From assembly GCF_012641405.1 (NCBI RefSeq), contig NZ_JABAII010000028.1, positions 1-58,029 of the forward strand: DNA of 58,029 nucleotides, written 5' to 3'. The position numbers were made by a program, and so were the translations under genes. The notes below the pieces were generated by a model. It searched no databases, was not told the origin of the DNA, and saw nothing but the letters and a program-made list of their open reading frames with translations. This DNA is from Rhizobium sp. P40RR-XXII (GTDB lineage Bacteria > Pseudomonadota > Alphaproteobacteria > Rhizobiales > Rhizobiaceae). Below are positions 25,758 through 33,942 of this stretch, one piece after another. How positions within the stretch are numbered: position 1 is the stretch's first letter; every line of letters begins with the position of its first letter.

Positions 25758-26141
25758 GCGGAACACCTTGACGGCGCCATCGGTCACGGGGACGGGGTCT
25801 TTACCACCAACCGGATCGAAGACGCCATCGCCGGCGTCTGCACGTCGAACGTCGAAGTCCAGCAGCAGAACAGGCCGATTGGCAAGACCGGCCAGAGCGG
25901 GCGCATTCTGGTGCCGAACCTCAATTCCTGTGGACCCAATACCGTTTCCATCGATCCCAAGAATCTCCCCGTCGACGCCGACGTGCCGGCAACCTGGGAA
26001 ATTGTCGTCCCAGCGGATCGCAGCGGTGTCGTCGTCAAATTCGGCGTGGCGGAAGCGCCGCAGGCGGCACTCGTGACTATCAACGACAAGAACGGCGCCC
26101 CTGCGGGCGGGATTGAGCGGCACATTACAGGGATCGGATGA
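25758..26141 (+). pseudogene. Fimbrial outer-membrane usher (FimD/PapC) fragment
   Basis: An open stretch of 127 codons between stops reads as the plug-distal and C-terminal part of a chaperone-usher outer-membrane protein: GVFTTNRIEDAIAGV (family: VFASNRI-DAFAVV), VQQQNRPIGKTGQSGR, then LVPNLNSCGPNTVSIDPKNL and LPVDADVPATWEIVVPADRS. It lacks an N-terminal start, signal peptide and the barrel, and nothing upstream in any frame continues the family. It ends GGIERHITGIG with a stop rather than the normal C-terminal domain. No chaperone or pilin gene is near. It is a decayed remnant. Confidence 0.75.
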
Positions 26142-26277
26142 GGCGTTTATTGTCGACTTTGTGATGAAGAGGACCAGCGGAACAATAGCTGGAAAATCGA
26201 GTTACTGAGACGCGGAACCCAACTGCGCAATCGGTTGATTGCGACGCTGGATTCCCATTGAAGGAGGAGGAGGAGCG

Positions 26278-26568
26278 ATGGCAATTGATAAACACGAGCA
26301 GATCCGCCGCCGTGCTTACGAAATTTGGGAGCAGGAAGGCCGCCCCGATGGCTCAGCTACAAGGCATTGGCTGCAGGCCGCTGATGAACTAGCGGAGGAT
26401 AACGAGCACGAGACATTGCAAGATTTGATCGACGAGGATGATCGGGATGATGAAGTCTCGCTGCGGACTCAAGGTGAAAGCGGCGATCGACCCAGGCAGT
26501 CATCAAAGGCGTCATCAGGCGGGGAAGTGCGTCAAGTCGAGCGAAGACGATCGCGGCGACAATCATAG
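26278..26568 (+). CDS. DUF2934 domain protein
   Basis: Small hydrophilic protein of 96 residues. The N-terminal 45 residues (EQIRRRAYEIWEQEGRPDGS, then HWLQAADEL) are the DUF2934 motif, common in rhizobia and of unknown function. The tail is acidic (EDNEHETLQDLIDEDDRDDE) then basic (RQVERRRSRRQS), suggesting a disordered, perhaps nucleic-acid- or protein-binding end. A run of GGAGGAGGAGGAG at 26262-26274 is a strong ribosome-binding site. It lies 15 bases before exonuclease III and is probably co-transcribed with it. Confidence 0.8.
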   Translation: MAIDKHEQIRRRAYEIWEQEGRPDGSATRHWLQAADELAEDNEHETLQDLIDEDDRDDEVSLRTQGESGDRPRQSSKASSGGEVRQVERRRSRRQS

Positions 26569-26583
26569 CGGGCATTGAAGTGC

Positions 26584-27357
26584 ATGAAGATCGCCACCTT
26601 CAATGTCAACGGCATCAACGGCCGGCTGGATATTCTTTTACGATGGCTGCAGGAGGCTGAGCCTGCCATCGTTTGCCTGCAGGAATTGAAGGCGCCGGAC
26701 GAGAAATTTCCAGTCAAGGCATTGAACGCGGCTGGATACGGAGTGATCTGGCATGGTCAGAAAAGCTGGAACGGCGTCGCCATCCTGGCGAAAGGGCAGG
26801 AGCCGCTTCAGACAAGGCGCGGGCTACCGGGCGATCCTGACGACACGCACAGCCGGTATATTGAGGCAATCGTCGACGGTATTGTCATCGGCTGCCTCTA
26901 TATTCCGAACGGTAATCCGGCTCCGGGTCCGAAGTTCGATTACAAGCTTCGCTGGTTCGAACGGCTCAGTACATATGCGGCTGAGCTTCTGGAGCTCGGC
27001 GCCCCCGTCGCGCTTATCGGTGACTTCAACGTCATGCCGACCGACATCGATGTCTATGCCCCTGACCGATGGCGCGACGACGCACTCTTTCGGCCCGAGG
27101 TGCGAGCCGCTTATGCCGAGTTGATAGCGCAGGGATGGACGGACGCGCTGCGGCACCTGCATCCGGATAAGCGGATCTATACCTTCTGGAAATATTTCCG
27201 GAATGCATTTGCGCGCGACGCCGGCCTCAGGATCGATCATTTCCTGCTCAGTCCTGCGCTGGCCCCGGAACTCACTGCGGCCGCGGTAGACAAGTTTACG
27301 CGTGCATGGCCGCACGCGAGCGACCACGCGCCGGTGTGGATCGACGTTAAGGATTAA
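26584..27357 (+). CDS. xthA: Exodeoxyribonuclease III
   Basis: AP endonuclease/3'-5' exonuclease of 257 residues from the endonuclease-exonuclease-phosphatase fold, acting in base-excision repair. Motifs in order: KIATFNVNGINGRLD, CLQELKAPDEKFP (metal-binding glutamate), YIPNGNPAPGPKFDYK, LIGDFNVMPTDIDVY (catalytic Asp/Asn), RIDHFLLSP and ASDHAPVWIDV (catalytic Asp-His). Length and motifs match ExoIII/XthA. ATG at 26584 was preferred to a TTG nine bases upstream. Rhizobial genomes often carry several copies, so this may be an accessory paralogue. Confidence 0.92.
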   Translation: MKIATFNVNGINGRLDILLRWLQEAEPAIVCLQELKAPDEKFPVKALNAAGYGVIWHGQKSWNGVAILAKGQEPLQTRRGLPGDPDDTHSRYIEAIVDGIVIGCLYIPNGNPAPGPKFDYKLRWFERLSTYAAELLELGAPVALIGDFNVMPTDIDVYAPDRWRDDALFRPEVRAAYAELIAQGWTDALRHLHPDKRIYTFWKYFRNAFARDAGLRIDHFLLSPALAPELTAAAVDKFTRAWPHASDHAPVWIDVKD

Positions 27358-28041
27358 TCGATATTTCAACTTTGCTTGCGGTCGCAATCTGCTCCGACAG
27401 AAGTCGCCCTTTGGTTCTTTTTCATCCGATTGCCAACGTTGCTTCGCGCGCAGCAATCAACGGTTTACGGGCGAGGGTCCATTAATCACCATTGGATAAA
27501 ATGGGCAATGTTCCATAATTGAATTAATTTCCATTATACAATTATAGGTAGTGGTTCTAGCATAATCTATATTATGGAACTTTAGCCGCGCCGGGTTTAC
27601 CGAAGGCCATTTCGTTTAAGTTTTGCGGCCATGGCTGCTTCGTCCAGCATGGCGTAGTACGCTCTTCAGCTTCAGCTGACCGCACCGTCCGCATGCGTGA
27701 AATCGTCTGCGAAGCCCCTTGCACCGCGGGCCGTTCCACATATGAGGTTGTATAGGCCCGTGAACGGGCCGGCAATTGCTATAGGCTCAGACCGTGGATC
27801 CGCCAATCAAGGAGAACTGCAATGCCAATCGAATGAACAATTGACAAAGAACCTGATGTGAACAGATACGAACTGCGGATCCTGCAATCTTTCAGTTTCA
27901 TTGGATACAGATATCGGCGCATCGCTGGTTAATTAGCGCTGACTTTAAGTTCGGCGCGCCCGACGGATCGAAGTGGAAAATAGGCGTATATTTCATCACC
28001 AAATGGTGCTATTTAAAGCACCAGAACAAGGAAACCAAATA
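27358..28041. other. Gene-free region with an AT-rich inverted repeat
   Basis: About 680 bases. Bases 27500-27585 are strongly AT-rich and bounded by a perfect inverted repeat, GTTCCATAAT (27510-27519) and ATTATGGAAC (27571-27580). The rest shows no convincing gene; a 67-codon open frame on the minus strand (27572-27775) has no family features. AT-rich islands with inverted ends may be a decayed mobile element or a regulatory region. The last 45 bases hold the VapB operator. Confidence 0.45.
27997..28022. promoter_or_regulatory. Overlapping inverted repeats before vapB (autoregulation operator)
   Basis: CACC-AAAT-GGTG (27997-28008) overlaps GGTGCT-ATTTAA-AGCACC (28005-28022), sharing the GGTG arm. 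They end 19 bases before the antitoxin start. VapB/VapC complexes repress their own promoters through such repeats. Confidence 0.65.
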
Positions 28042-28242
28042 ATGCGATCGACCATCAACCTCGACGACACTCTCATGGAAAGGGCGAGGTCCCTAACCGG
28101 TACAAAAGAAACCGCCGCCCTGGTCCGCCAAGCGTTGGAAACGCTTGTCCGAGTGGAGTCCGGAAAGCGCCTCATCGCGCTCGGCGGAACTATGCCTGAT
28201 GCAGAGGCAGCCCCACGTCGCCGGAGCGCAGCAGCCAAGTGA
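28042..28242 (+). CDS. vapB: VapB family antitoxin
   Basis: Antitoxin of 66 residues. The N-terminus MRSTINLDDTLMERARSLTG is a ribbon-helix-helix DNA-binding start of the VapB/DUF2191 type, followed by TAALVRQALETLVR. The C-terminal LIALGGTMPDAEAAPRRRS is the toxin-binding tail, with the L-G-G-x-MP motif frequent in this subfamily. The ATG at 28042 has AAGGAA upstream; an earlier in-frame start at 27973 would run through the operator repeats. It overlaps vapC by four bases (GTGA). Confidence 0.88.
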   Translation: MRSTINLDDTLMERARSLTGTKETAALVRQALETLVRVESGKRLIALGGTMPDAEAAPRRRSAAAK

Positions 28243-28622
28243 TACTGGCAGACACTTCTATATGGATCGATCATTTCCGCCATGGTGACGCAGAGCTGCG
28301 CACGATTGTTGATAACGATCGTCTACTCTGCCATCCGGCTGTGATTGGCGAGTTGGCGCTCGGCAGCCTCCGAGATCGTGGGAGCGTGATAACTTTCTTG
28401 GCGGCCCAGCGCGAAGCGTTCGTCGCAACACACGACGAAGTCATGACGATGATTGATCGCCACGGCATTTTCAGTATGGGCATTGGCTATACAGATGCCC
28501 ACTTGCTCGCCTCGATCCTGCTTGATCCGCGGGCGGCCTTATGGACCAGAGACAAGCGTCTGCAGGTAGCGGCTGAAAAAGCGGGCGCTTCACTATACAC
28601 GCCGGTCAATGCGCGCAACTAA
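28239..28622 (+). CDS. vapC: VapC family toxin, PIN-domain RNase
   Basis: PIN-domain endoribonuclease of 127 residues. Acidic active-site residues are D5 in MILADTSIWIDHF, the glutamate in AVIGELALGS, and the aspartates in IGYTDAHLLAS and LWTRDKRL. GTG at 28239 overlaps the antitoxin stop. VapC toxins cut tRNA or rRNA; the target here is unknown. All expected residues are present, so the toxin should be functional. Confidence 0.9.
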   Translation: MILADTSIWIDHFRHGDAELRTIVDNDRLLCHPAVIGELALGSLRDRGSVITFLAAQREAFVATHDEVMTMIDRHGIFSMGIGYTDAHLLASILLDPRAALWTRDKRLQVAAEKAGASLYTPVNARN

Positions 28623-28776
28623 ATACTGAAATAATGCTGGTAAGGTTCAGACCAGCAGGACGCAGCAATGGCGCGGTCGCAAGGCCTGCAGCTTTTTTCC
28701 TCCGGGGGTGAGCGGAAATCTGTGAGGATTGGTGGAGTATGCTGGAGGCCTCCTTCCGCTCAGGCCGACCAGTCTG

Positions 28777-29044
28777 CTAACCGATTGAAACCCGTGCACG
28801 TGACACTGCCGAACGCTTTACGGCGTCGATCACCTTCAGAGTTTCCAAGCCCTCGCGACCACTTACCAGTGGAGCCTCTAAACCGCGGATCACATTGCAA
28901 AACCGGCGGATCCGCATTGCTCGCTTCCACGCGGGATTGGTCGAGAGGTTCTGTCCAGCGTCGCTTCGCTCCATTCTTCCACAGCGTAAGGCTGGGGATA
29001 GCGAGTGAACCTGATCTGAACCCTTCAAACTCGACCAGTTCTAG
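28777..29044 (-). pseudogene. Gfo/Idh/MocA oxidoreductase C-terminal remnant, frameshifted
   Basis: Two minus-strand frames together read the end of a Gfo/Idh/MocA dehydrogenase. From 29044 the first gives GSLAIPSLTLWKNGAKRRW and TEPLDQSRVEASNADPP. The second gives RFCNVIRGLEAPLVSGREGL and ETLKVIDAVKRSAVSRARVS to a stop at 28777. The family runs these in one frame (…HFCxVIRGEAxPLVSGREGLxTLxVIDAVxRSA…), so a frameshift lies near 28905. A stop precedes the first part and no Rossmann domain is present. It is a decayed fragment; the surrounding 28623-29199 holds no other gene. Confidence 0.75.
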
Positions 29045-29199
29045 CTAGAGTTTTCCGGTGATCGACCGACCGGTCAGGCTCGCCGGTGCTGGGAGGCATT
29101 AAACCGGTTTGCAGCCGCTGAACAATTTGAATCGTAAGAGTCCGTCGAAGTGCGAAAGTCCCTGTTTCGCAATAGGGACTTTCGGCAACCTTTGCAGAA

Positions 29200-29973
29200 T
29201 CAAGTGGTGCGCTCCGCCCCGCGCGGCCGCCATTTGATGAGGCGGCCCTCGACGAAATCCAGCACGAGGTCGATCAACAGGACAAATACCGCCAAGATGA
29301 ATATGCCCGCAAAGACACCGACAGCGTCGAAGTTGCCTTCTGCCTGTGCGATAAGGTAGCCCAGACCGGCCGATGCGCCCAGATATTCACCGATGATCGC
29401 GCCAACGACCGCAAATCCCACCGATGTTCGTAGCGACGACAGGATCCAACTTGCGGCGGCCGGAAAATAGACGTGCCGCAGGAGTTCAGCCCGTGTCGCA
29501 CCGAGAATGCGGGCGTTCGACAGCACCACGGGATTAACTTCGCGGACGCCCTGCATCGCATTGAAAAAGGTCACGAAGAACACGAGCGTAACGGCGAGAG
29601 CCACCTTGGACCATAGGCCCAACCCGAGCCAAAGAACAAAGATCGGAGCAAGGACGACACGCGGAATGGCGTTCAAACCTTTGATGAACGGATCGAGGAT
29701 GCGCGCGGCTGAGCGCGACAGGCCGAGCCACACCCCCGCGGCAACGCCAAGGCCAGTGCCGATGATGTAGCCTAGCACCGTTTCAGTCAGGGTAATGGTT
29801 AAATGCTTGAAAAACCCTGGATCGGCGACCCATGCAAATACCTGTTTTAGAATATCGATAGGAGAAGGAAAGAAGAAGACATCGACCACGCCCAGGTTCA
29901 CGCCGATTTCCCATCCGCCGACGATGATCAGCAGCAATGCCAGTTGCGTAAGTCTTTCAGTCATGGCGTTCAT
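29200..29973 (-). CDS. ABC transporter permease, nitrate/sulfonate/taurine type
   Basis: Inner-membrane permease of 257 residues of the SsuC/TauC/NrtB family, about six helices. Landmarks are FFPSPIDILKQVFAW, GLNAIPRVVLAPIFVLWLGL, NARILGATRAELLRHVYFPA (the EAA loop) and GAIIGEYLGASAGLGYLIAQ. The ATG at 29973 lies within the end of the ATPase gene with GGAG seven bases upstream; a second ATG nine bases on is possible. It works with the ATPase and binding protein immediately upstream. Confidence 0.88.
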   Translation of the reverse strand: MNAMTERLTQLALLLIIVGGWEIGVNLGVVDVFFFPSPIDILKQVFAWVADPGFFKHLTITLTETVLGYIIGTGLGVAAGVWLGLSRSAARILDPFIKGLNAIPRVVLAPIFVLWLGLGLWSKVALAVTLVFFVTFFNAMQGVREVNPVVLSNARILGATRAELLRHVYFPAAASWILSSLRTSVGFAVVGAIIGEYLGASAGLGYLIAQAEGNFDAVGVFAGIFILAVFVLLIDLVLDFVEGRLIKWRPRGAERTT

Positions 29974-30790
29974 AGCTTTTCTCCACTTCTCCGCGCAGGG
30001 AAGCCCAAATATTGCGATACAGCTCGGTAAAACGGGGATCGAGCTTGATTTCGGCGACATCGCGGGGTCGCTCCAGATCAACAGGGAAACTGTCGATTAC
30101 CCGAGACCGGGGACCCGAGGCCAGAACCACGACACGGTCTCCCAGGGCAATCGCTTCCTCAAGATCATGCGTGATCAGAACGACAGCCCGCCGCTCTTCC
30201 TGCCATAGGCGAAGCAACTCATTTTGCATCAGGTGCCGGGTATGAATGTCCAGAGCGGAGAACGGTTCGTCCATGAGGATGACCTTCGGCCCCGTTATCA
30301 GGGCTTGAGCCATTTGCACTCGTTTGCGCTGACCACCCGAAAGCTGGTGCGGATAGCGGTCCTCGAAGCCTTTGAGACCGACCTTCGCCAGCCATTTGAG
30401 GGCCCGCTCACGGCGCTCACGAGCGCCGACGCCCTGGAACATCGGGCCTAGTTCCACATTTTCGATCGCGGTTTTCCAAGGGAGCAGCGCATCCTGCTGA
30501 AACAGATACCCGATATTATTCTGAACCCCGGAGACTAGAGTCCCGTCGATGGAGACGGATCCCTCCGCTGGCTTCAAAAGTCCGGCAATTGCATTCAGGA
30601 TCGTACTTTTGCCACAGCCCGTCGGCCCGACAATTGCGACGAATTCCCCGTCGGCCACTGCCAGATTTACATCCTGGACCGCGACGAAGGAGCCAAAGGA
30701 CATGGTGACATTTTCGATCGCCACCATTGCTTTGGATGAAACCCCTGCGTGGGGCGTCTGTGTTACCGGCGCGAACGCTGCCACGGACAT
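29957..30790 (-). CDS. ABC transporter ATPase, nitrate/sulfonate/taurine type
   Basis: ATP-binding subunit of 277 residues, SsuB/TauB branch. Walker A is GPTGCGKSTILNAIAG, the signature LSGGQRKRVQMAQAL and Walker B VILMDEPFSALD; FQQDALLPWKTAIENVELG is the Q-loop region characteristic of this branch. GGGAGG precedes the ATG at 30790. It is 11 bases from the binding-protein gene and overlaps the permease gene. Confidence 0.9.
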   Translation of the reverse strand: MSVAAFAPVTQTPHAGVSSKAMVAIENVTMSFGSFVAVQDVNLAVADGEFVAIVGPTGCGKSTILNAIAGLLKPAEGSVSIDGTLVSGVQNNIGYLFQQDALLPWKTAIENVELGPMFQGVGARERRERALKWLAKVGLKGFEDRYPHQLSGGQRKRVQMAQALITGPKVILMDEPFSALDIHTRHLMQNELLRLWQEERRAVVLITHDLEEAIALGDRVVVLASGPRSRVIDSFPVDLERPRDVAEIKLDPRFTELYRNIWASLRGEVEKSYERHD

Positions 30791-30801
30791 CTTAACCTCC
30801 C

Positions 30802-31803
30802 TTAGTTCGATGCCGTCGCCGGCACCTTAGCTACGAATTCATTGGTAAAAGTCTTGGAAAGATCGATCTTGGTCGCCTTGACCTTGTCGTTGAACGAGGT
30901 CAGGACCTCGAGAGGCGTCTTGATATCGTCTCCGTTCAGCAGACCATCCGTGGAAAAGATCTGACGGGCATTTTCGACTGCTTTGATGTAGGTAGCCTTG
31001 TCGCCGGAAATGAACTCAGGCGGCAGCTTTTCGACAATCTCTGCAGCGCTGTGCGTCTTCATCCATTGCAGCGCTTTCACTGTTGCGTTTGTGACCTTCT
31101 GAACTGTCTCCGGATTTTTGGAGATGTAGTCCTGCGTGGCGTAAAGCACCGACGTTGGATAGATGCCGCCATAGATCTCCTTGGCGCCATCATCATTACG
31201 AGCGTCAATCAGGATCTTTCCGACGCCCTTCTCGACAACGAACGTCGCAGCAGGGTCGTAATTTACGAGCAGATCGATCTTGCCTTGCTGAAGCGCTGCG
31301 ACTGCAGCCGAGCCCGACCCCACGCCGATGAGCGAAACGTCGTTCGCTGAGAGATGATGCCGCTGGAGATAGTAGCGAACAAAGAAATCAGAGGACGACC
31401 CAGGAGCGGTGATTCCGATCTTGGCGCCTTTGATGGTTTCCGGCTTTTTCGGATCGAACTTCGTATCTTTGCCGCCAGCCAGCACGAGCCCGGAATTGCG
31501 GCCCAACTCCACGAACGCGACAATATTCTTGTTCTGGGACTGCATTTGAATCGTATGGTCGTAAAAGCCGACAGCGACATCGGTCGAGCCCGCAACCAAG
31601 GCCTGCAACGTCTTTGATCCACCGGATGCGAAGTTTTCGACCGTTACATCCAGCCCTTCCTTCTCATAGAGGCCCAAACCCTGAGCAACAGGAAAAGGCA
31701 GGTTGTTAAGGTTATAGGAACCGACGCTGATGCGAACAGGTTCCGCGACAGCCGCACCGGATAGTGCTATCGTTGCAGCGAGTACGAGAATAAGCTTTTT
31801 CAT
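30802..31803 (-). CDS. ABC transporter binding protein, SsuA/NrtT-like family
   Basis: Periplasmic binding protein of 333 residues. The signal peptide MKKLILVLAATIALSGAAVA precedes EPVRISVGSYNLNNLPFPVA. NGLGLYEKEGLDVTVENF-type opening (here QGLGLYEKEGLDVTVENFAS), GGSKTLQALVAGSTDVAVGF and KGAKIGITAPGSSSDFFVRY are hallmarks of the NMT1/SsuA family. The ATG at 31803 follows GGAGGAG. These systems carry sulfonates, nitrate, thiamine precursors or aromatic carboxylates; the adjacent tautomerase gene favours an aromatic or tricarboxylate-like acid. Confidence 0.87.
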   Translation of the reverse strand: MKKLILVLAATIALSGAAVAEPVRISVGSYNLNNLPFPVAQGLGLYEKEGLDVTVENFASGGSKTLQALVAGSTDVAVGFYDHTIQMQSQNKNIVAFVELGRNSGLVLAGGKDTKFDPKKPETIKGAKIGITAPGSSSDFFVRYYLQRHHLSANDVSLIGVGSGSAAVAALQQGKIDLLVNYDPAATFVVEKGVGKILIDARNDDGAKEIYGGIYPTSVLYATQDYISKNPETVQKVTNATVKALQWMKTHSAAEIVEKLPPEFISGDKATYIKAVENARQIFSTDGLLNGDDIKTPLEVLTSFNDKVKATKIDLSKTFTNEFVAKVPATASN

Positions 31804-31850
31804 TCGATCTCCTCCGTTTTGGCACCCTCCCGGCGCCATGGGTTGATTGA

Positions 31851-32933
31851 TTATGCTGCACAGACCAGTGCTTTGACAGGTTTTGCGAAGACCTGCCCCT
31901 CGAAGAGCCTGCGGGCCGTGCGAAGAATTCCGGCAACGAGCTTTCCATCCCGCAACTGCAACTTTACGTCCAGATGGCCGCTGGGATGTTCAATGGAAAG
32001 CACGACCGGCGGTCTCTGAATGCCAATGAGGCGAGATGACACGGTGTTTTCGCTCACGCACGCTGTCGCAATCCCGACCGCGCCCGTCGTCGCTAGCGAC
32101 GGATGGCATTCGTTCGGCATAAAGTATCGAACGCTCAAGGCGCCGCCCTGTCGTGCAGGAGACACGAGAACCGGTTTTGGCGTGACCTGATTGCGAACAT
32201 CACCCATTCCCATTCTCTTGCCGGCAAGGATACGAAGGTTTTCCAGCCGTTCGATCAAGGAACGATTGCCGTTTAGGTCTGCAGCGCTTTCGTATCCGCT
32301 CACGCCAAGCGAGATCGCGTCGATAAGGAGCATCGGCATGGCGCAATCGATACAGGTCACATCGATGCCGTCGATCGTCTCGATCGACTTGCCGCTTGGG
32401 AAAAGCTGGCCCGTTCTGGCACCTGCCGCGTCCTTGAACGTAAGCGCGATCGGAGCGGCCTGACCCGGTACGCCGTCAATTTCTGCATCTCCGAGATAGG
32501 CTACGGCACCATTTGGGGTCGGAACCTCGGCTTCGATCATCTTGCCGGTGTTCACGTTGAAGATTTTGACGAGGGTGGTCTCTCCGGAGACGGGCACGAG
32601 CCCTGCTTCTATTGCGAACGGCCCGACGGCCGCCAGCATGTTCCCGCAATTGGGGGAGGTATCCACGATCTGCTGATCCACGCGAACTTGCGCGAACAGA
32701 TAGTCCACGTCCGCGCCCGGTACTGTTGCCGGGCCGCAGATGGCAACCTTGCTGGTCACGGGATTTCCCCCTCCGATGCCGTCGATCTGGAGGGGATGCC
32801 CCGAGCCCATGATGGACAGAAGCACCTGATCTCGCTGGGCCGGGTCTTGCGGCAGGTCCGACGTCAGAAAGAAGGGGCCTTTTGAGGTGCCGCCCCGCAT
32901 CAGTACGCATGGTATGGAGAGCAGGTCATTCAT
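31851..32933 (-). CDS. 4-Oxalomesaconate tautomerase-like protein (PrpF/GalD family)
   Basis: Isomerase of 360 residues of the PrpF family, a diaminopimelate-epimerase-like fold. The opening IPCVLMRGGTSKGPFFLTSD, IDGIGGGNPVTSKVAIC, VDYLFAQVRVDQQIVD, SPNCGNMLAAVGPFAIEAGL and VTCIDCAMPMLL match GalD, which interconverts keto and enol forms of 4-oxalomesaconate in gallate and protocatechuate 4,5-cleavage. The late HPSGHLDV and LVAGILRTARRLFEGQV segments fit as well. No ring-cleavage enzyme is in the window. It is the first gene of the minus-strand importer operon and divergent from a LysR gene. Confidence 0.82.
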   Translation of the reverse strand: MNDLLSIPCVLMRGGTSKGPFFLTSDLPQDPAQRDQVLLSIMGSGHPLQIDGIGGGNPVTSKVAICGPATVPGADVDYLFAQVRVDQQIVDTSPNCGNMLAAVGPFAIEAGLVPVSGETTLVKIFNVNTGKMIEAEVPTPNGAVAYLGDAEIDGVPGQAAPIALTFKDAAGARTGQLFPSGKSIETIDGIDVTCIDCAMPMLLIDAISLGVSGYESAADLNGNRSLIERLENLRILAGKRMGMGDVRNQVTPKPVLVSPARQGGALSVRYFMPNECHPSLATTGAVGIATACVSENTVSSRLIGIQRPPVVLSIEHPSGHLDVKLQLRDGKLVAGILRTARRLFEGQVFAKPVKALVCAA

Positions 32934-32967
32934 ACGTTTTCTCGTCGGGTAATGTGATTGGCGTATT

Positions 32968-32983
32968 AATAAGCCTCGTTATT
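32968..32983. promoter_or_regulatory. Candidate LysR-type operator
   Basis: AATAA-GCCTCG-TTATT is a perfect interrupted inverted repeat in the 109-base gap between the divergent tautomerase and LysR genes. LysR-type regulators bind such AT-rich dyads close to their own promoter. Assignment to the neighbouring regulator is inference from position. Confidence 0.5.
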
Positions 32984-33042
32984 GCTATTATGGAATTAGT
33001 GATTGATATGTGAAATGCTAAAATCGAGGTGATTGATACGGA

Positions 33043-33942
33043 ATGAACATCAATTGTGAGATTCTTGACCTAAGGGCGTTCTTGGCCGTCTTAGAGCTGC
33101 AGGGCTTTCATCGCGCTGCCGATCAGCTGAATATGTCGCAACCGGCATTGAGCCGGCGCATTCAAAAGCTCGAGCAGGCGATCGGTGCACCGCTGCTGGA
33201 GAGGACGACGCGCCACGTCGCTGCTACCGCTCTTGGAACCGAGCTCGTTCCTCTGGTGCAGCGCATGCTGGAGGAGTTCGATGGATCGCTGTTTTCGATG
33301 CGGGAACTGGGAGCCAAGCGCGGAGGCTTGGTAACGATTGCTTGTCTGCCGACGGCAGCCTTTTATTTCCTGCCTTCGGTCATTCGACAGTTCAATCAGG
33401 AATATCCGAATATCCGGCTTCGCATTCTCGACCTTACCGCGACCGATGCGCTGCAGGCCGTTGCACGCGGCGAGGTCGAATTCGGAATCAACATTATGGG
33501 AAGCTCCGACAGCGATCTGGTGTTTGAGAGGCTGGCCGAGGATCCCTTCGTCTTGGCAGCCAAGCGGGACCATCCACTAGCGGAAAAGAAAGAGGTTCGG
33601 TGGGAGGATCTTGAGCCCTACCCGCTTATCACGGTTCATCGCTCCAGCGCGAACAGGACATTGCTTGACGCTGCTCTGGCTAGATCGAACATCAAACTTA
33701 ACTGGTTTTACGAAGTTACCCATCTTTCAACATCGCTCGGTCTTGTAGAGGCAGGGCTTGGGATTTCCGTGCTACCGAAAATGGCGACCCCACAGGGGGA
33801 CCATCCTTTTCTCATCACGCGCTCGATCCGAAATCCAGAAATCTCGCGCACTATCGGGATCGTCCGGCGCCGTGGCGGCACTTTGTCACCTGCCGCAGAG
33901 CATTTCATGCGCATGTTGATTGGTGCATGGAGACAAACCTAA
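33043..33942 (+). CDS. LysR family transcriptional regulator
   Basis: Regulator of 299 residues. The N-terminal helix-turn-helix reads LRAFLAVLELQGFHRAADQL then NMSQPALSRRIQKLEQAIGA; the linker helix and co-inducer domain follow, with GLVTIACLPTAAFYFLPSVI and SLGLVEAGLGISVLP at the usual places. It is divergent from the tautomerase/importer operon and most likely its activator. The effector may be the imported acid or a breakdown product. Confidence 0.9.
   Translation: MNINCEILDLRAFLAVLELQGFHRAADQLNMSQPALSRRIQKLEQAIGAPLLERTTRHVAATALGTELVPLVQRMLEEFDGSLFSMRELGAKRGGLVTIACLPTAAFYFLPSVIRQFNQEYPNIRLRILDLTATDALQAVARGEVEFGINIMGSSDSDLVFERLAEDPFVLAAKRDHPLAEKKEVRWEDLEPYPLITVHRSSANRTLLDAALARSNIKLNWFYEVTHLSTSLGLVEAGLGISVLPKMATPQGDHPFLITRSIRNPEISRTIGIVRRRGGTLSPAAEHFMRMLIGAWRQT

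Noticed and set aside
25311..26123. 270-codon open frame on the minus strand
   Set aside because: Its first half is antisense to the usher fragment and its last part antisense to the anti-sigma gene; no family features of its own.
27572..27775. 67-codon minus-strand open frame in a gene-free region
   Set aside because: Low-complexity composition, no ribosome-binding site, no family similarity.
28668..29048. 126-codon plus-strand open frame
   Set aside because: It is antisense to the Gfo/Idh/MocA remnant, whose motifs are clear; arginine/serine-rich shadow.
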